Of a DNA stretch of 64,000 bases, positions 1 through 9,697 are shown piece by piece (position 1 is the stretch's first letter; each line of letters starts with the position of its first letter). The stretch is taken from assembly GCF_023715535.1 (NCBI RefSeq), contig NZ_JAMBOI010000004.1, forward strand, positions 342,751-406,750, given 5' to 3'. Both the position numbers and the translations under genes were made by a program. Source of the DNA: Sporosarcina luteola (lineage in GTDB: Bacteria > Bacillota > Bacilli > Bacillales_A > Planococcaceae). The notes beneath the pieces are model-generated. The model had not been told where the DNA came from, ran no database searches, and worked only from the letters and a program-made list of their open reading frames with translations.

Positions 1-2
1 AT

Positions 3-137
3 AATTTTTCGCTAAATTCTGTAGCCAACTATATGCATGTACCGGATTGCTTCGTTAGTACGCCCGGCATGGATGTAGTCTATGGGGTGCGTCCCGAACA
101 CTTCGACCATGGTTCAGCAATTCATTCGATTAGATAA
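3..137 (+). pseudogene. Remnant of ABC transporter ATPase C-terminus (possible)
   Basis: An open frame enters from the window edge and stops at 135-137. It encodes a segment containing YGVRPEHF, which resembles the G(I/V)RPEHF motif in the C-terminal regulatory domain of MalK/UgpC-type sugar ABC ATPases. The sequence between this motif and the stop is too short and unlike the family, so this looks like a decayed or truncated end. Identification rests on one short motif and is weak. Confidence 0.25.
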
Positions 138-392
138 ATACAAAATTAAAGACAGGATGGAAAAATATTCCGTGATTTACGCATATACGAAGTTTGCATA
201 TACGAGGGTGGAGAAATAAAGAGGGGATGCGTTCGTACGGCCCATAGAGTATAATAGCCCCGATTGAGCGCGTCACCGCGTGCGGAAACACGCAATGATG
301 TCGTCTTGTGTTATATACGTTCTTCGGGCGTGATACATAAAGAGGAATTTACACCTTTCTTGGCGAATAGTGTCACAAAGGGGGATGATGTC

Positions 393-944
393 ATGAAAGA
401 TGAGCAATTCGCTATAGAAGTCATACTTAAGTTTTTGCGTGATGAAAACCGAAGAACGTTATTGGTAAAAGGGTATGATAATGATGCAAAGTTAAGAGTT
501 GTCCTTTCTTGTTTGAACAAAGTATTTGATAAAGGCATAATACGAACAAGTTCTATGGGGGATATCTCTGATTTCATCAATGTAGCTTTCAATAAAAAAC
601 TATTACCGTATAAGGTAAAGTCAACCACGAATTATAAAATAGGAAGAATGACAATTAATTTTAGTGGTTACGCAAATCATACAAAATCCAATCCTAGAGG
701 TAATGAAGGAACTTTCACTTTGTATTATCCAATTCAAACAGTACTGGATGATCGTGGTAGATATGCAAAGCTATTGAATGAATTGGATGAAACTGACTCA
801 GGAAAAATAATACTTGTTACTACAAACGAATGGAGTATAAAAGAATGGGATATCGAGAGTCACATGGATGAAGTGTTCTTTTATAGTGTGGAAAACGATA
901 ACCCGGAGATCATGAAAAACTTAAGGAGAAATGGAGCGATATAA
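393..944 (+). CDS. Hypothetical protein, about 183 aa
   Basis: I do not recognise this soluble protein. ATG 393 is preferred over the upstream in-frame start at 264 because it follows AAAGGGGG at a normal spacing and the upstream extension is low quality. There is no signal peptide or membrane segment. The C-terminal part (SVENDNPEIMKNLRRNG) resembles the end of a degraded frame on the opposite strand at 1263-1397 (ALENNPEIMKDKS), so the two may share ancestry. It is isolated from the operon that follows and is succeeded by a hairpin terminator. Confidence 0.6.
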   Translation: MKDEQFAIEVILKFLRDENRRTLLVKGYDNDAKLRVVLSCLNKVFDKGIIRTSSMGDISDFINVAFNKKLLPYKVKSTTNYKIGRMTINFSGYANHTKSNPRGNEGTFTLYYPIQTVLDDRGRYAKLLNELDETDSGKIILVTTNEWSIKEWDIESHMDEVFFYSVENDNPEIMKNLRRNGAI

Positions 945-952
945 TAATTGCT

Positions 953-983
953 AAGCACTTGTCTATTGGGATGGGTGCTTTTT
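953..983 (+). terminator. Rho-independent terminator-like hairpin
   Basis: AAGCAC pairs with GTGCTT across an 16-nt loop and is followed by a T-run, just after the gene ending at 944. A very similar hairpin occurs at 38463-38493, in both cases just upstream of a phage terminase remnant. Confidence 0.5.
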
Positions 984-1020
984 CTATGCCTAAAGTCAAA
1001 GGTGGCGGCGGTGATGTGAA

Positions 1021-1194
1021 GTGCCAAATTGTGATGAGATTTAGAGCGATTGGGAAACAACCGAGATAACCTTTAAATTGCTTGCTGAAAAGCACTGCGT
1101 CAAAGAAGGAACATTGATGAGTCGTCGTATTCCTGAGAAGTGTTCGACGAATGCAGCCGATGCAACTACAGTGTGCAGTTTTGAAAAAATATAA
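1021..1194 (+). pseudogene. Degraded phage terminase small subunit (PBSX/XtmA-type) N-terminal fragment
   Basis: Read from GTG 1021 the frame gives MPNCDEI, an in-frame TAG at 1042, then a segment with WETTEITFKLLAEKH and VKEGTLMSRR. This matches the N-terminal DNA-binding region typical of PBSX-like terminase small subunits, where (L)AEKHGVKEGTL(K)SRR is characteristic. The internal stop and the short length show it is a relic. A second, shorter relic with the same upstream sequence lies at 38528-38572. Confidence 0.55.
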
Positions 1195-1224
1195 GTGGAG
1201 AGGGCTTATGCCTTCTCCACTTCA
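1193..1224. terminator. Bidirectional hairpin terminator
   Basis: AAGTGGAGAGGGC and GCCTTCTCCACTT form an almost perfect stem with a 4-nt loop. It lies between converging units (the terminase remnant on + and the remnant/resA on -). Run quality is poor on the + side, and the minus-strand side has an AT-rich tail. Confidence 0.55.
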
Positions 1225-1262
1225 TTTACTACTTCTTATTTTTCAGTTTTTCGAGCAAACTA

Positions 1263-1397
1263 TTAACTTTTATCTTTCATTATCTCAGGGTTATTTTCCA
1301 AAGCTTCAATCACAAAATCAGTTTCTGATTTACTTATACAAACGATATCGCCCTTAGAAAGTTTTACAGATATCCTAACGCTATCAGACGTTTTATG
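1263..1397 (-). pseudogene. Short coding remnant downstream of resA
   Basis: On the minus strand an open frame encodes a peptide including RISVKLSKGDIVCISKSE and ends ALENNPEIMKDKS. An in-frame stop lies just upstream and there is no start codon or ribosome binding site, so it appears to be a gene end that lost its 5' part. The ending resembles the C-terminus of the protein at 393-944. No family was recognised. Confidence 0.25.
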
Positions 1398-1432
1398 TAC
1401 AAATTAGGACTTGTCTTTAGAATATGGTTTAG

Positions 1433-1969
1433 TCAACCTGGCTTGATCTCTTCCATATATCCTTTAATATCACTTTCTGACATTTCCCCTGTAATAATTC
1501 TAACAATCTTACCTTCCGGATTGATAAGCAAAGTAGTAGGTAACGGTTTAACATTATATGCTTGCATAACGCTTTTCGTCTTATCGATTAAAGTAGGGAA
1601 GGTCATCCCATATTGTTCAGCAAATGTACGAACTTTAAAATCCGATTCAGCGATATTGACTGCTAATATTTGTACTCCTTGGTCTTTATACACTTCATAT
1701 TGTCGACCCATAGCAGGCATTTCCTTTTTACATGGAGCACACCAAGTTCCCCAAAAGTTTAAAAAGACCCCTTGGCCTCTATACTCAGATAGCTTATGTT
1801 CAATTCCATCTAAATCAACAAGCGCAAAGTCCGGGGCATAATCCCCTACCTTTAACACATCAAATTTCTCTTTTGCGAAATTTGAGTAGATAGTAAAGAC
1901 AATGGCTGCGGCCAGAAGTGTCAATGTAATTACCCTGAAAATAAAACGATTCCTTTTTTTGTTACTCAA
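1433..1969 (-). CDS. resA: Thiol-disulfide oxidoreductase ResA
   Basis: A membrane-anchored, extracytoplasmic thioredoxin-like protein that reduces the haem-binding cysteines of apocytochrome c in System II maturation. It has one N-terminal membrane segment (residues about 12-30), then an AhpC/TSA-type thioredoxin fold with the active site WCAPC near residue 76 inside FLNFWGTW and the cis-Pro segment LPTTLLINPEG. Length (178 aa) and sequence closely follow Bacillus subtilis ResA. It is transcribed away from the kinase-regulator-ccdA-resB-resC unit, which supplies the rest of the pathway. Confidence 0.9.
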   Translation of the reverse strand: MSNKKRNRFIFRVITLTLLAAAIVFTIYSNFAKEKFDVLKVGDYAPDFALVDLDGIEHKLSEYRGQGVFLNFWGTWCAPCKKEMPAMGRQYEVYKDQGVQILAVNIAESDFKVRTFAEQYGMTFPTLIDKTKSVMQAYNVKPLPTTLLINPEGKIVRIITGEMSESDIKGYMEEIKPG

Positions 1970-2178
1970 TGATGAATGCTCCTTTCAATGTCTACAAAAT
2001 AGGGATTGTTTGCTGGAATTTCTATACGATGACTACTATACTAAAGAACTTTGAAGAAAGTGTGCAGACACAAAGAAGTCATGAATTCGCACAAACTCAT
2101 TAATTCTACCTTCTTCTGCATATCTTTTTCACAATTGTTTTCTATACTAATTTCATGAGGAGAGGAGAATTAACAAGG

Positions 2179-3540
2179 ATGAATAAGATATCCAAAAAAC
2201 TTGCCGCTTATTTCATTATTTCTTTCCTTGTCCTTGAATCGGTGCTAATGATGTATTTGCACCAAAATATCGTTCATACAAGAGTGGATGAAGAATATTC
2301 ACGCCTGTTGGCAAGTGGTTCGAACCACCGAAATGTCTTAATCGACTATTATTCGGATGAGACGATCACGCATATCGTATTGATGGAAATAGAAGGGGAT
2401 AGAGGAGTTGTCATAACCGGAAAGAGCGGTGAAATAATCCGAAGTTCGGATACAAAATTGGAAAATCTCCTGCCTTCATTATCATTTTTACAAGACTCCG
2501 CGAACCAGAATGATCGAATCATTAAACAGGATTGGAAAGACTCACCTTATATCATTAGCGCTCATCCATATAAGATTAATGAGAATAACTCGGGATATGT
2601 TTTCATGTTTCAAAGTAGCGAACCAATCGAACGGTTAGTGCAGAAATTGAATTTCCATTTCGGTTTGGCAGGGGGAGCAATTATCGTCATCCTGTTTGTC
2701 ATATACACGATTTTATCCAAATTTCTTACTCGGCCTTTGATTCGTATGAAAGAAGCAACCGAGAAATTAAGCGAAGGGAAATTCGATGTAAGCCTTCCTG
2801 TAGGAGGCAATGACGAGCTTGGTGAATTATCGATTGCGATTCGGAAACTGGCCAACGATTTGGAGAAAATGAAAAAGGAACGAAATGAATTTCTTGCATC
2901 CATTTCACACGAACTAAGTACTCCGTTAACCTATTTGATTGGCTATTTGAAAGTTGCTATGCGACATGATTTGACCGAAGAGGAAAGAAATAGCTATCTA
3001 TTGATTATTGCTGAAGAATCCAATCGCATGAAGGATCTTGTGAAAAACTTAATGGATTTGGCGAAAATGGATGAAAGGGCATTCGTTGTATCTAAGGAGA
3101 ATTTTTCATCCAAAAAGTTTGCAAAAGATATCTACCGACTAGTCGAACCTTCATTTGCCCTAAAGAAAGTAAATCTGAATTTGATATGCAAGGCTGATTT
3201 TTCGATTCATGCAGATCCTGTGCGACTTGAACAGGTTGTACTGAATCTATTAGATAATGCATTAAAATATTCAAATGAAAACACAACTGTGAGATTTGAA
3301 ATTTCCAAAGAACAAAATCAAACTGTCATTTCAATTGCAGATGAAGGAATTGGAATACCGGAAGAACAAATCGATTTGATTTTTGAAAAGCTTTTTAGAG
3401 TTGAAAAATCCCGCTCTAGAACGTTTGGTGGATCTGGCCTTGGACTTGCCATTGTAAAAGAATTGGTAGAAGCTCATGGGGGATCGATAGAGGTGAAAAG
3501 TGAGTTTGGAAAAGGGAGTAGATTTACATTAAAGATTTAA
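2179..3540 (+). CDS. Sensor histidine kinase (HAMP-HisKA-HATPase)
   Basis: A membrane sensor kinase with TM1 near residues 5-25, an extracytoplasmic region of about 130 residues, TM2, a HAMP domain (TRPLIRMKEATEKLS), HisKA with the phospho-acceptor in SISHELSTPLT, and an HATPase domain with NLLDNALKYS (N box), DEGIGIP (G1) and GSGLGLAI (G2). ATG 2179 is chosen because AGGAGAGGAG lies 11 nt upstream; ATG 2155 would precede that site. The kinase gene comes before its regulator, the reverse of the usual order, and together they head the cytochrome c maturation cluster. The signal is unknown. Confidence 0.88.
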   Translation: MNKISKKLAAYFIISFLVLESVLMMYLHQNIVHTRVDEEYSRLLASGSNHRNVLIDYYSDETITHIVLMEIEGDRGVVITGKSGEIIRSSDTKLENLLPSLSFLQDSANQNDRIIKQDWKDSPYIISAHPYKINENNSGYVFMFQSSEPIERLVQKLNFHFGLAGGAIIVILFVIYTILSKFLTRPLIRMKEATEKLSEGKFDVSLPVGGNDELGELSIAIRKLANDLEKMKKERNEFLASISHELSTPLTYLIGYLKVAMRHDLTEEERNSYLLIIAEESNRMKDLVKNLMDLAKMDERAFVVSKENFSSKKFAKDIYRLVEPSFALKKVNLNLICKADFSIHADPVRLEQVVLNLLDNALKYSNENTTVRFEISKEQNQTVISIADEGIGIPEEQIDLIFEKLFRVEKSRSRTFGGSGLGLAIVKELVEAHGGSIEVKSEFGKGSRFTLKI

Positions 3541-3560
3541 GCCGGTAAGGAGTTGATAAG

Positions 3561-4238
3561 ATGCAGACGATCTTACTTATAGACGACGAGCAGAGAATGC
3601 TCGATTTACTTGAATTGTTTTTGGAGCCCCATGGGTTCAACTGTATAAAAGCGGATACCGGGAAAAAGGGATTGGAAATGGTAAGGGATGAAAAGGTCGA
3701 TATTGTTCTATTGGATGTGATGATGCCTGATTTGGATGGTTGGGAAGTGTGCAAGAACATACGGGAACTATCGACCATTCCGGTGATTATGCTTACAGCG
3801 AGGACAGACAAAGCGGATATTGTAAAAGGACTTGAATACGGGGCGGATGATTATATTACAAAGCCTTTTGACGAGCGGGAACTTGTGGCAAGAGTGAATG
3901 CATTACTACGCCGCACTTCAAGCGAAAACGTAGAAAACAGCAATACGGTGTATGGGGATTTCATGTTAAATCGGGATTCTTATTCATTGCATTATAATAA
4001 CTTGGAAGTGCAGCTGACCTTGAAGGAATTTTATATAATTGAGGCGTTAATCACTCATCCGAAAAGGACTTTTACCCGGGAACAGCTTTTACGTACCGCT
4101 TGGGACTATAACACATTCACAGATATCCGGACAGTGGACTCGCATATCCGTAATTTAAGGGAGAAATTAAAAGCTGCGGGATTCCCTATCAATGACTTCT
4201 TATTAACAGTGTGGGGAATCGGATACAAATGGAATTAA
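3561..4238 (+). CDS. OmpR/PhoB-family response regulator
   Basis: A receiver domain (residues 1-118) with acidic DDEQ and phospho-acceptor Asp in VLLDVMMPDLDGW, the conserved T in MLTAR and K in TKPFD, followed by a winged-helix DNA-binding domain (TREQLLRTAWDY, VDSHIRNLREKL). It lies 20 nt after the kinase stop and shares its operon. The lipoprotein gene that follows begins 12 nt after its stop, so it may control the downstream maturation genes. Targets are inferred only from position. Confidence 0.88.
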   Translation: MQTILLIDDEQRMLDLLELFLEPHGFNCIKADTGKKGLEMVRDEKVDIVLLDVMMPDLDGWEVCKNIRELSTIPVIMLTARTDKADIVKGLEYGADDYITKPFDERELVARVNALLRRTSSENVENSNTVYGDFMLNRDSYSLHYNNLEVQLTLKEFYIIEALITHPKRTFTREQLLRTAWDYNTFTDIRTVDSHIRNLREKLKAAGFPINDFLLTVWGIGYKWN

Positions 4239-4249
4239 AGGAGATCGAA

Positions 4250-5170
4250 ATGATGAAAAAAATAGCGAAATATATTGGCATTGCGGGGATGATCACGCTT
4301 TTGTCTGCATGTAATGCGACTAAGGATGATACCTTCGGGTATGAGGAATTGGAAAACAGTAAAATTGATCATCTACATGGTCTAGGTTATATAAATGGAG
4401 GTCCGGAAGTGGTCATTTCAACACATGAAGGGCTCTACGCTTATGGTGAAGATGGTTGGAAAGAAGCGAATAGCGAAAAGCACGATTATATGGGTTTCCA
4501 AGCAGTACGTGAAGGTTTCTTTTCAAGCGGACATCCGGAACCAAATTCAGAACTTGAAAATCCACTTGGACTTGTGAAAAGTACAGATCGTGGTGCGAGC
4601 TTTGAAAAATTGGCATTTTACGGTGAAATCGATTTTCACTATATGGCAGTCGGATATGAGTCAAATGCCATCTATGCATTGAATGAAATGCCGACAAAAG
4701 ATATGCCAGCGGGTCTTCATTATTCACTCGATGAGGGAAGTTCATGGAAGCAAGCTTCAATGAATGGTTTCGATTCCGAGTATATCTCGAATTTAGCAGC
4801 ACATCCTTCCCGCGAAGAAATAATTACAATCGGGAGTAAAGATGGATTGTTTTTCTCACAGGACTTTGGTGAAAGCTTTGCCCCTCTAAATGAGGCGGGA
4901 ATGGTTACATTTGTGATGTTGACTGAAACAGGAGGATTGTATGCCAGCTACGAGAATGACATTGTGAAGCTCAGCTCGTTTGTATCAGATGGAAAAGAGG
5001 AAGTGGAAATTTCGCTTCCAAACGAAATTGCTCCAATCGTATATATAGCGGTTAATCCAGATGATCAAGAGGAGATTGTAATTGCCACTTTTACTAATGA
5101 TATTTATAGGACAACAGACGGAGGAGTAAATTGGGATACCCTTGCTAAAAATGGAGAGTTACTAAATTAA
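4250..5170 (+). CDS. BNR/sialidase-like repeat lipoprotein (F510_1955 family-like)
   Basis: An exported lipoprotein with signal peptide and lipobox LLSAC near residue 18-22. The mature part begins with HLHGLGY and contains repeated beta-propeller BNR-like elements (SLDEGSSWKQ, SQDFGESF, TTDGGVNWDT). This matches my memory of the family annotated F510_1955 glycosylhydrolase-like protein found in Bacillales metal-resistance islands; a hydrolase activity is not shown by visible catalytic residues. ATG 4250 or 4253 follows AAAGGAGA. It sits between the two-component system and the membrane thiol transporters. Confidence 0.7.
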   Translation: MMKKIAKYIGIAGMITLLSACNATKDDTFGYEELENSKIDHLHGLGYINGGPEVVISTHEGLYAYGEDGWKEANSEKHDYMGFQAVREGFFSSGHPEPNSELENPLGLVKSTDRGASFEKLAFYGEIDFHYMAVGYESNAIYALNEMPTKDMPAGLHYSLDEGSSWKQASMNGFDSEYISNLAAHPSREEIITIGSKDGLFFSQDFGESFAPLNEAGMVTFVMLTETGGLYASYENDIVKLSSFVSDGKEEVEISLPNEIAPIVYIAVNPDDQEEIVIATFTNDIYRTTDGGVNWDTLAKNGELLN

Positions 5171-5190
5171 AGTAGGGTTGGTGATTTTCA

Positions 5191-5925
5191 ATGTATGGAT
5201 TTTTGTCGAAAATCAGTCAAATAATCACGGAGCCTGTCACTGGCCTTATTAATGCGTATGCAGATTTCCCACTCATGTTTGCATTACTGTTAGGAGTGGT
5301 TGGCGCTGTTGCCCCATGTCAATTGACAGGGAATATGAGCGCCATCACTCTTTACGGTAATCGGACCATTCAATTCAAAACGGATTGGCTAGAAATATTT
5401 TCTTTTATTGCGGGAAAGGTTGTCGTATTCAGTGCATTTGGTCTTTTGGCATGGATGTTCGGTCAAACATTCGAATCGAAGATGACGGAGTACTTTCCAC
5501 TTTTCCGAAAGGCGATCGGTCCTCTCATTGTTGTCACTGGCCTTGTACTATTGGGAGTATTGAAACTGAGAATCTTTCAACGCATGACTATACATATACC
5601 GGTACGAATGCGAGAAGGGAAGGTTGGTTCTTTCCTTCTAGGTGCAAGTTTTTCACTTGCATTCTGCCCGACAATGTTCGTTCTGTTTTTCGTTTGGCTT
5701 ATGCCAACCGTTTCGTCAACTTCGTATGGTTTTGTACTCCCCGCGGTTTTTGGAATCGCAACATCGTTCCCTCTCATTCTTCTATTCCTGATGATATGGC
5801 TTTTTGAAACAGACCGCCGCATCATGAGGAAGAGCGTGAAAATCGGTCGTGCCATTCAACGATTAGCGGGAGTGCTGCTTGTGTTGATCGGATTATTTGA
5901 TACGCTGACGTATTGGGGAATCTAA
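5191..5925 (+). CDS. DsbD/CcdA-like multi-spanning membrane protein
   Basis: About six hydrophobic segments in 244 residues. Cysteine-proline motifs in two of them (AVAPCQLTGN near residue 42 and AFCPTMFV near residue 155) are arranged as in the DsbD/CcdA/ScsB superfamily, which passes electrons from cytoplasmic thioredoxin to extracytoplasmic thiol proteins. Databases often label such proteins sulfite exporter TauE/SafE-like or cytochrome c biogenesis proteins. It directly precedes a second, canonical CcdA, so the operon has two possible thiol transporters. The substrate is unknown. Confidence 0.65.
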   Translation: MYGFLSKISQIITEPVTGLINAYADFPLMFALLLGVVGAVAPCQLTGNMSAITLYGNRTIQFKTDWLEIFSFIAGKVVVFSAFGLLAWMFGQTFESKMTEYFPLFRKAIGPLIVVTGLVLLGVLKLRIFQRMTIHIPVRMREGKVGSFLLGASFSLAFCPTMFVLFFVWLMPTVSSTSYGFVLPAVFGIATSFPLILLFLMIWLFETDRRIMRKSVKIGRAIQRLAGVLLVLIGLFDTLTYWGI

Positions 5926-5971
5926 CTTTTGACTCTAGTAAATTGCTGTTTGTTATTAAGGAGTGTCATAT

Positions 5972-6682
5972 ATGTTCACTGATTTAAATTTATTTCTAGC
6001 ATTCGGTGCAGGGCTACTTAACTTCATATCACCCTGCACATTACCTCTCTACCCGGCGTTCCTTTCTTATATTACGGGCATGTCACTGGATGAATTGAAA
6101 TCCGATAAAAGGAAGATCCGGAAAAGCGGAATAGTGCACACACTGTTGTTTCTATTAGGGTTTTCAATCATTTTCATATTTCTCGGATTTAGCTCTTCAT
6201 TCGTAGGGACTTTCTTTATTCAATACCAAGATCTCCTTCGACAAATTGGTTCCATTTTCATCATTGTATTTGGATTGATGATCATTGGCCTTTTTAAACC
6301 TGAATTCCTTATGAAGGAGAAAAAACTGCAATTTAAGAACCGACCTGCTGGTTATTTTGGTACATTTCTTATCGGACTTGCGTTTGCAGCGGGATGGACG
6401 CCTTGTACGGGTCCAATCACAGGGGCAGTCTTTATGCTGGCTTCTCAAAATCCGGGATCTGGCATCTGGTATATGCTTGCCTATGTTCTTGGATTCGCGA
6501 TTCCATTTTTCCTACTCTCCATTTTCATCACCCGTGTTAAATGGATTCAAAAATATAGCCGAACAATTACCAAAGTCGGTGGTTATATCATGATTGCACT
6601 TGGAATCCTGCTTTTCTTTGATGGATTGACGTTCATTATTGCTTGGCTTAGTCCATTTTTCGGGGATTTCATGGGGTTTTAA
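5972..6682 (+). CDS. ccdA: Cytochrome c biogenesis protein CcdA
   Basis: A six-TM thiol-disulfide interchange protein that carries reducing power across the membrane to ResA. Cysteines are visible in LNFISPCTLPLYPAFLSY and AAGWTPCTGP, and both segments closely match Bacillus CcdA, as does the length (236 aa). ATG 5972 is preferred to GTG 5963 because the AAGGAG site ends at 5962. It is followed after 34 nt by resB. Confidence 0.92.
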   Translation: MFTDLNLFLAFGAGLLNFISPCTLPLYPAFLSYITGMSLDELKSDKRKIRKSGIVHTLLFLLGFSIIFIFLGFSSSFVGTFFIQYQDLLRQIGSIFIIVFGLMIIGLFKPEFLMKEKKLQFKNRPAGYFGTFLIGLAFAAGWTPCTGPITGAVFMLASQNPGSGIWYMLAYVLGFAIPFFLLSIFITRVKWIQKYSRTITKVGGYIMIALGILLFFDGLTFIIAWLSPFFGDFMGF

Positions 6683-6716
6683 CAGCAAATTAAAATCTTT
6701 AAGGAGAAATTGATAA

Positions 6717-8366
6717 ATGAGTAAAATAAAATGCCAATGTGGTCATGAAAACCCTTTTGGCACGGTTCTTTGTGAGCAATGCGGACGTCCTCAGACGGAT
6801 GAGGCGAGGGAAAGTAAACTTATCGATATGCGATATGAAGGATCGGCAAGAAGATCACAGACATATAAACGATCGATTGTTGATAAAATATGGAACTTCT
6901 TTTCTAGTGTTAAGGTAGGAATAAATATCATTATTGCCGTACTTGTTACGTCGGCGATAGGCACAATTTTCCCACAGAAGCTTTTTGTTCCGGCAACGAC
7001 CGAGGCTGACATCTTTGCATATTACGAAAAGCATTATGGTTTTGCTGGAACCTTGTATTATAAGCTTGGATTTTATGATATGTACAATAGCTGGTGGTTC
7101 ATAATACTAATTGGGATGCTTGGTACTTCCATCATCATCGCTAGTGTGGATAGGGTTATTCCGCTCTACAAATCATTGAAAAAGCAACGTACGAAACGAC
7201 ATACATCTTTTTTAAAGAAGCAAAGGATTTATGCCGAAGGGGTAGTTGCTGATTCAAATAGCTCATTTGATAAAGCGGAGGAGAAGCTTAAAGAGCTTCG
7301 ATACAACGTTAAGATAGAAGAAGGAGCGCTACTTGCGGAGAAAGGGCGTTTTTCCAGATGGGGTCCTTACGTCAATCATACGGGGTTGATCATCTTCCTG
7401 TTTGCGGTTCTTTTACGAACTCTTCCCGGTTTTTATGTCGATGAAACGGTTTGGCTTAGAGAAGGGGAGACACGTGCCATCCCGGGTGCTCCCGGCTATT
7501 ACTTAAAGAACAATGATTTCATTATAGAGACTTATTCGAAGGAAGAAGATGCAGCTTTCGGTCAAGCTATAGATCGAGTTGGGACCATCGTGAAAAATTT
7601 CCAATCAGATGTCACCTTATTTAAAGATCCGGAGGGCGGTCTTCCAGGTCAATCAGAACAGATGGAATTTGTGAAAGACTACTCAATTACCGTGAATAAC
7701 CCTCTAAACTTTGACGGATTCAACGTATACCAAATGGATTACCGTCTCAACGAATTAAAATCGATGACATTCCAGTTGATGGAAAAGACGACGGACAAGT
7801 CATTTGGCGAATTTACTGTTGACCTTCTCAATCCCGAGCGTTTGTATGAATTAAACGAAGGCGCGATTGTCGAGCTATTAGAATTCTATCCAGATTTTGA
7901 TGGTGTTGAAGACGGAGAACCCGTTACTAAGTCACCGATTCCAAACAATCCAGCATTCATATTTAATATGGTGACGACAGCCAAACCGGAAGGTGAAAAA
8001 AGTTTTGTTGCTATCAGACAGACGCTTGAAACAAATGTGAATGATTATGAAGTGAAGTTTGTCAGCGCAGAAACACGAGACATTACAGGCCTAGTGGTTC
8101 GGAAGGATAAAACGCTCTATCTATTGCTCCTAGGGGGTATTATTTTCATGATTGGAGTTGCACAAGGCTCCTACTGGAACCATCGGAGAATATGGATACA
8201 AAAAGGTGATGGAAATGAACTTGTCCTTGCAGGTCATACGAATAAAAACTGGTTCAGCTTAAAAAAAGAGCTTGATAAAGTGAAACTTTACGCTGACTTG
8301 CCTCAATATGAAGATAGGCAAGAGACTAAGTTTGATGATGATGGTAAGAAAGGGGACAAGTCATAA
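6717..8366 (+). CDS. resB: Cytochrome c biogenesis protein ResB
   Basis: ResB is one half of the System II cytochrome c synthase, which moves haem and attaches it to apocytochrome on the outer face of the membrane. The N-terminus has a zinc ribbon ([18 protein letters not shown]), as in B. subtilis ResB, then [16 protein letters not shown] segments near residues 70-90 and 125-145, another near 225, a large extracytoplasmic domain and a final TM near 460. The 549-aa length fits the family. The AAGGAG site precedes ATG 6717. Its stop overlaps the start of resC by one base. Confidence 0.93.
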   Translation: MSKIKCQCGHENPFGTVLCEQCGRPQTDEARESKLIDMRYEGSARRSQTYKRSIVDKIWNFFSSVKVGINIIIAVLVTSAIGTIFPQKLFVPATTEADIFAYYEKHYGFAGTLYYKLGFYDMYNSWWFIILIGMLGTSIIIASVDRVIPLYKSLKKQRTKRHTSFLKKQRIYAEGVVADSNSSFDKAEEKLKELRYNVKIEEGALLAEKGRFSRWGPYVNHTGLIIFLFAVLLRTLPGFYVDETVWLREGETRAIPGAPGYYLKNNDFIIETYSKEEDAAFGQAIDRVGTIVKNFQSDVTLFKDPEGGLPGQSEQMEFVKDYSITVNNPLNFDGFNVYQMDYRLNELKSMTFQLMEKTTDKSFGEFTVDLLNPERLYELNEGAIVELLEFYPDFDGVEDGEPVTKSPIPNNPAFIFNMVTTAKPEGEKSFVAIRQTLETNVNDYEVKFVSAETRDITGLVVRKDKTLYLLLLGGIIFMIGVAQGSYWNHRRIWIQKGDGNELVLAGHTNKNWFSLKKELDKVKLYADLPQYEDRQETKFDDDGKKGDKS

Positions 8367-9550
8367 TGCAATTAGCATCATTGAGTGGAAATTTATTGTA
8401 CTTCTCATTTGTTGCATATCTTGTTGCAACGCTATTCTTCGGCGGAGCAGTAAAAGGTGCAAAAACACAAGAGTCATATAAAAATAATCGATGGAGAAAA
8501 ATTGCGATCAGTATTACGATAATTGGATTTATCACTCATCTAGGATATTTTATTACACGATGGATTGCTTCTGCTCATGCACCGGTTAGTAACATGTTTG
8601 AATTTATTACCGCATTTGCAATGATGGTTGTTGGCGCGTTCATCTTACTATTTTTCCTTTACAGAACACCATCCCTTGGGTTGTTTGCATTACCACTAGC
8701 TGTTGTGATGATCGGGTATGCAAGTATGTTCCCGAGGGAGCTCACGCCATTAATTCCAGCGTTGCAAACCCACTGGCTGACGATACACGTAATTACAGCG
8801 GCGATGGGTGAGGCGATTCTCGCAATTAGTGCGGTTGCAGGTCTCGTATTTCTATTGAAAAACATTGATCTAACGAAGAGATCAAAGCAACGTTTTTGGT
8901 TGGAATCAGTGATGTTCACTCTTATCCTTGTTGTCGGATTTATATTGTCCTCCTCCACATTTGCGATCATGGGGTATGAAGCGAAGTTCACCTATATTAA
9001 TAAAAATGAACAAACAGCACAAATAGTATATAATTATCCGCCATTATTTGGGATGAATGAGTATGAATCACTTACTCCCGACAAGATGACGCCGCTGGCT
9101 GAAATGCCTCCAATCGTTAATGCGAAGACGCTTACGACATTCGTTTGGTCAGTTGCAACAGGCATAGTCCTTTATTTATTGCTAAGACTTATTTTGCGTC
9201 GCCCGATTGCAGCATTGTTTCAGCCGTTCGCGAAAAAGGCGAATTCCGAAGTTATGGATGAAATTGGTTACAGGTCAGTCCTGATCGGATTCCCGGTATT
9301 TACCCTTGGGGCACTCGTTTTTGCAATGATTTGGGCACATGAAGCATGGTCCAGATTTTGGGGGTGGGATCCGAAAGAAGTATGGGCGCTCATTACGTGG
9401 TTATTCTATGCAGCCTACTTACATCTTCGGCTCTCCCGCGGATGGGAAGGTGAGAAATCAGCCTGGCTTGCAGTCATTGGTTTTATCATTATCATGTTTA
9501 ACTTAATTGCAGTTAACTTGATTATTGCAGGACTGCATTCATACGCATGA
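8366..9550 (+). CDS. resC: Cytochrome c biogenesis protein ResC (CcsA/CcsB family)
   Basis: The haem-handling partner of ResB in System II. It is a multi-spanning protein with the tryptophan-rich WWD-type signature [18 protein letters not shown] (residues about 327-345), and conserved histidines in the flanking helices (for example [26 protein letters not shown]). ATG 8366 overlaps the resB stop (TAATG), implying translational coupling. The operon ends about 100 nt later at a strong hairpin. Confidence 0.92.
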   Translation: MQLASLSGNLLYFSFVAYLVATLFFGGAVKGAKTQESYKNNRWRKIAISITIIGFITHLGYFITRWIASAHAPVSNMFEFITAFAMMVVGAFILLFFLYRTPSLGLFALPLAVVMIGYASMFPRELTPLIPALQTHWLTIHVITAAMGEAILAISAVAGLVFLLKNIDLTKRSKQRFWLESVMFTLILVVGFILSSSTFAIMGYEAKFTYINKNEQTAQIVYNYPPLFGMNEYESLTPDKMTPLAEMPPIVNAKTLTTFVWSVATGIVLYLLLRLILRRPIAALFQPFAKKANSEVMDEIGYRSVLIGFPVFTLGALVFAMIWAHEAWSRFWGWDPKEVWALITWLFYAAYLHLRLSRGWEGEKSAWLAVIGFIIIMFNLIAVNLIIAGLHSYA

Positions 9551-9653
9551 TTCTGAAAAATAAACTGCTGATAATATAACCTGAGGCATTTTTTATACGG
9601 CCATAGAGGAATCTCGGTGCTATTGTCTCTTTTGTTACAGTGGCGATTAAACT

Positions 9654-9697
9654 AAAATTCCGGTGTGTATGATACTACTACACGCCGGAATTTTTTT
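9654..9697. terminator. Bidirectional terminator between resC and the endonuclease gene
   Basis: AAATTCCGGTGTGT pairs with ACACGCCGGAATTT and is followed by seven T on the + strand and preceded by A's on the other, so it can serve both converging genes. Confidence 0.8.

Noticed and set aside
1395..1841. 148-aa + strand frame
   Set aside because: It is the antisense shadow of resA, which has clear thioredoxin motifs.
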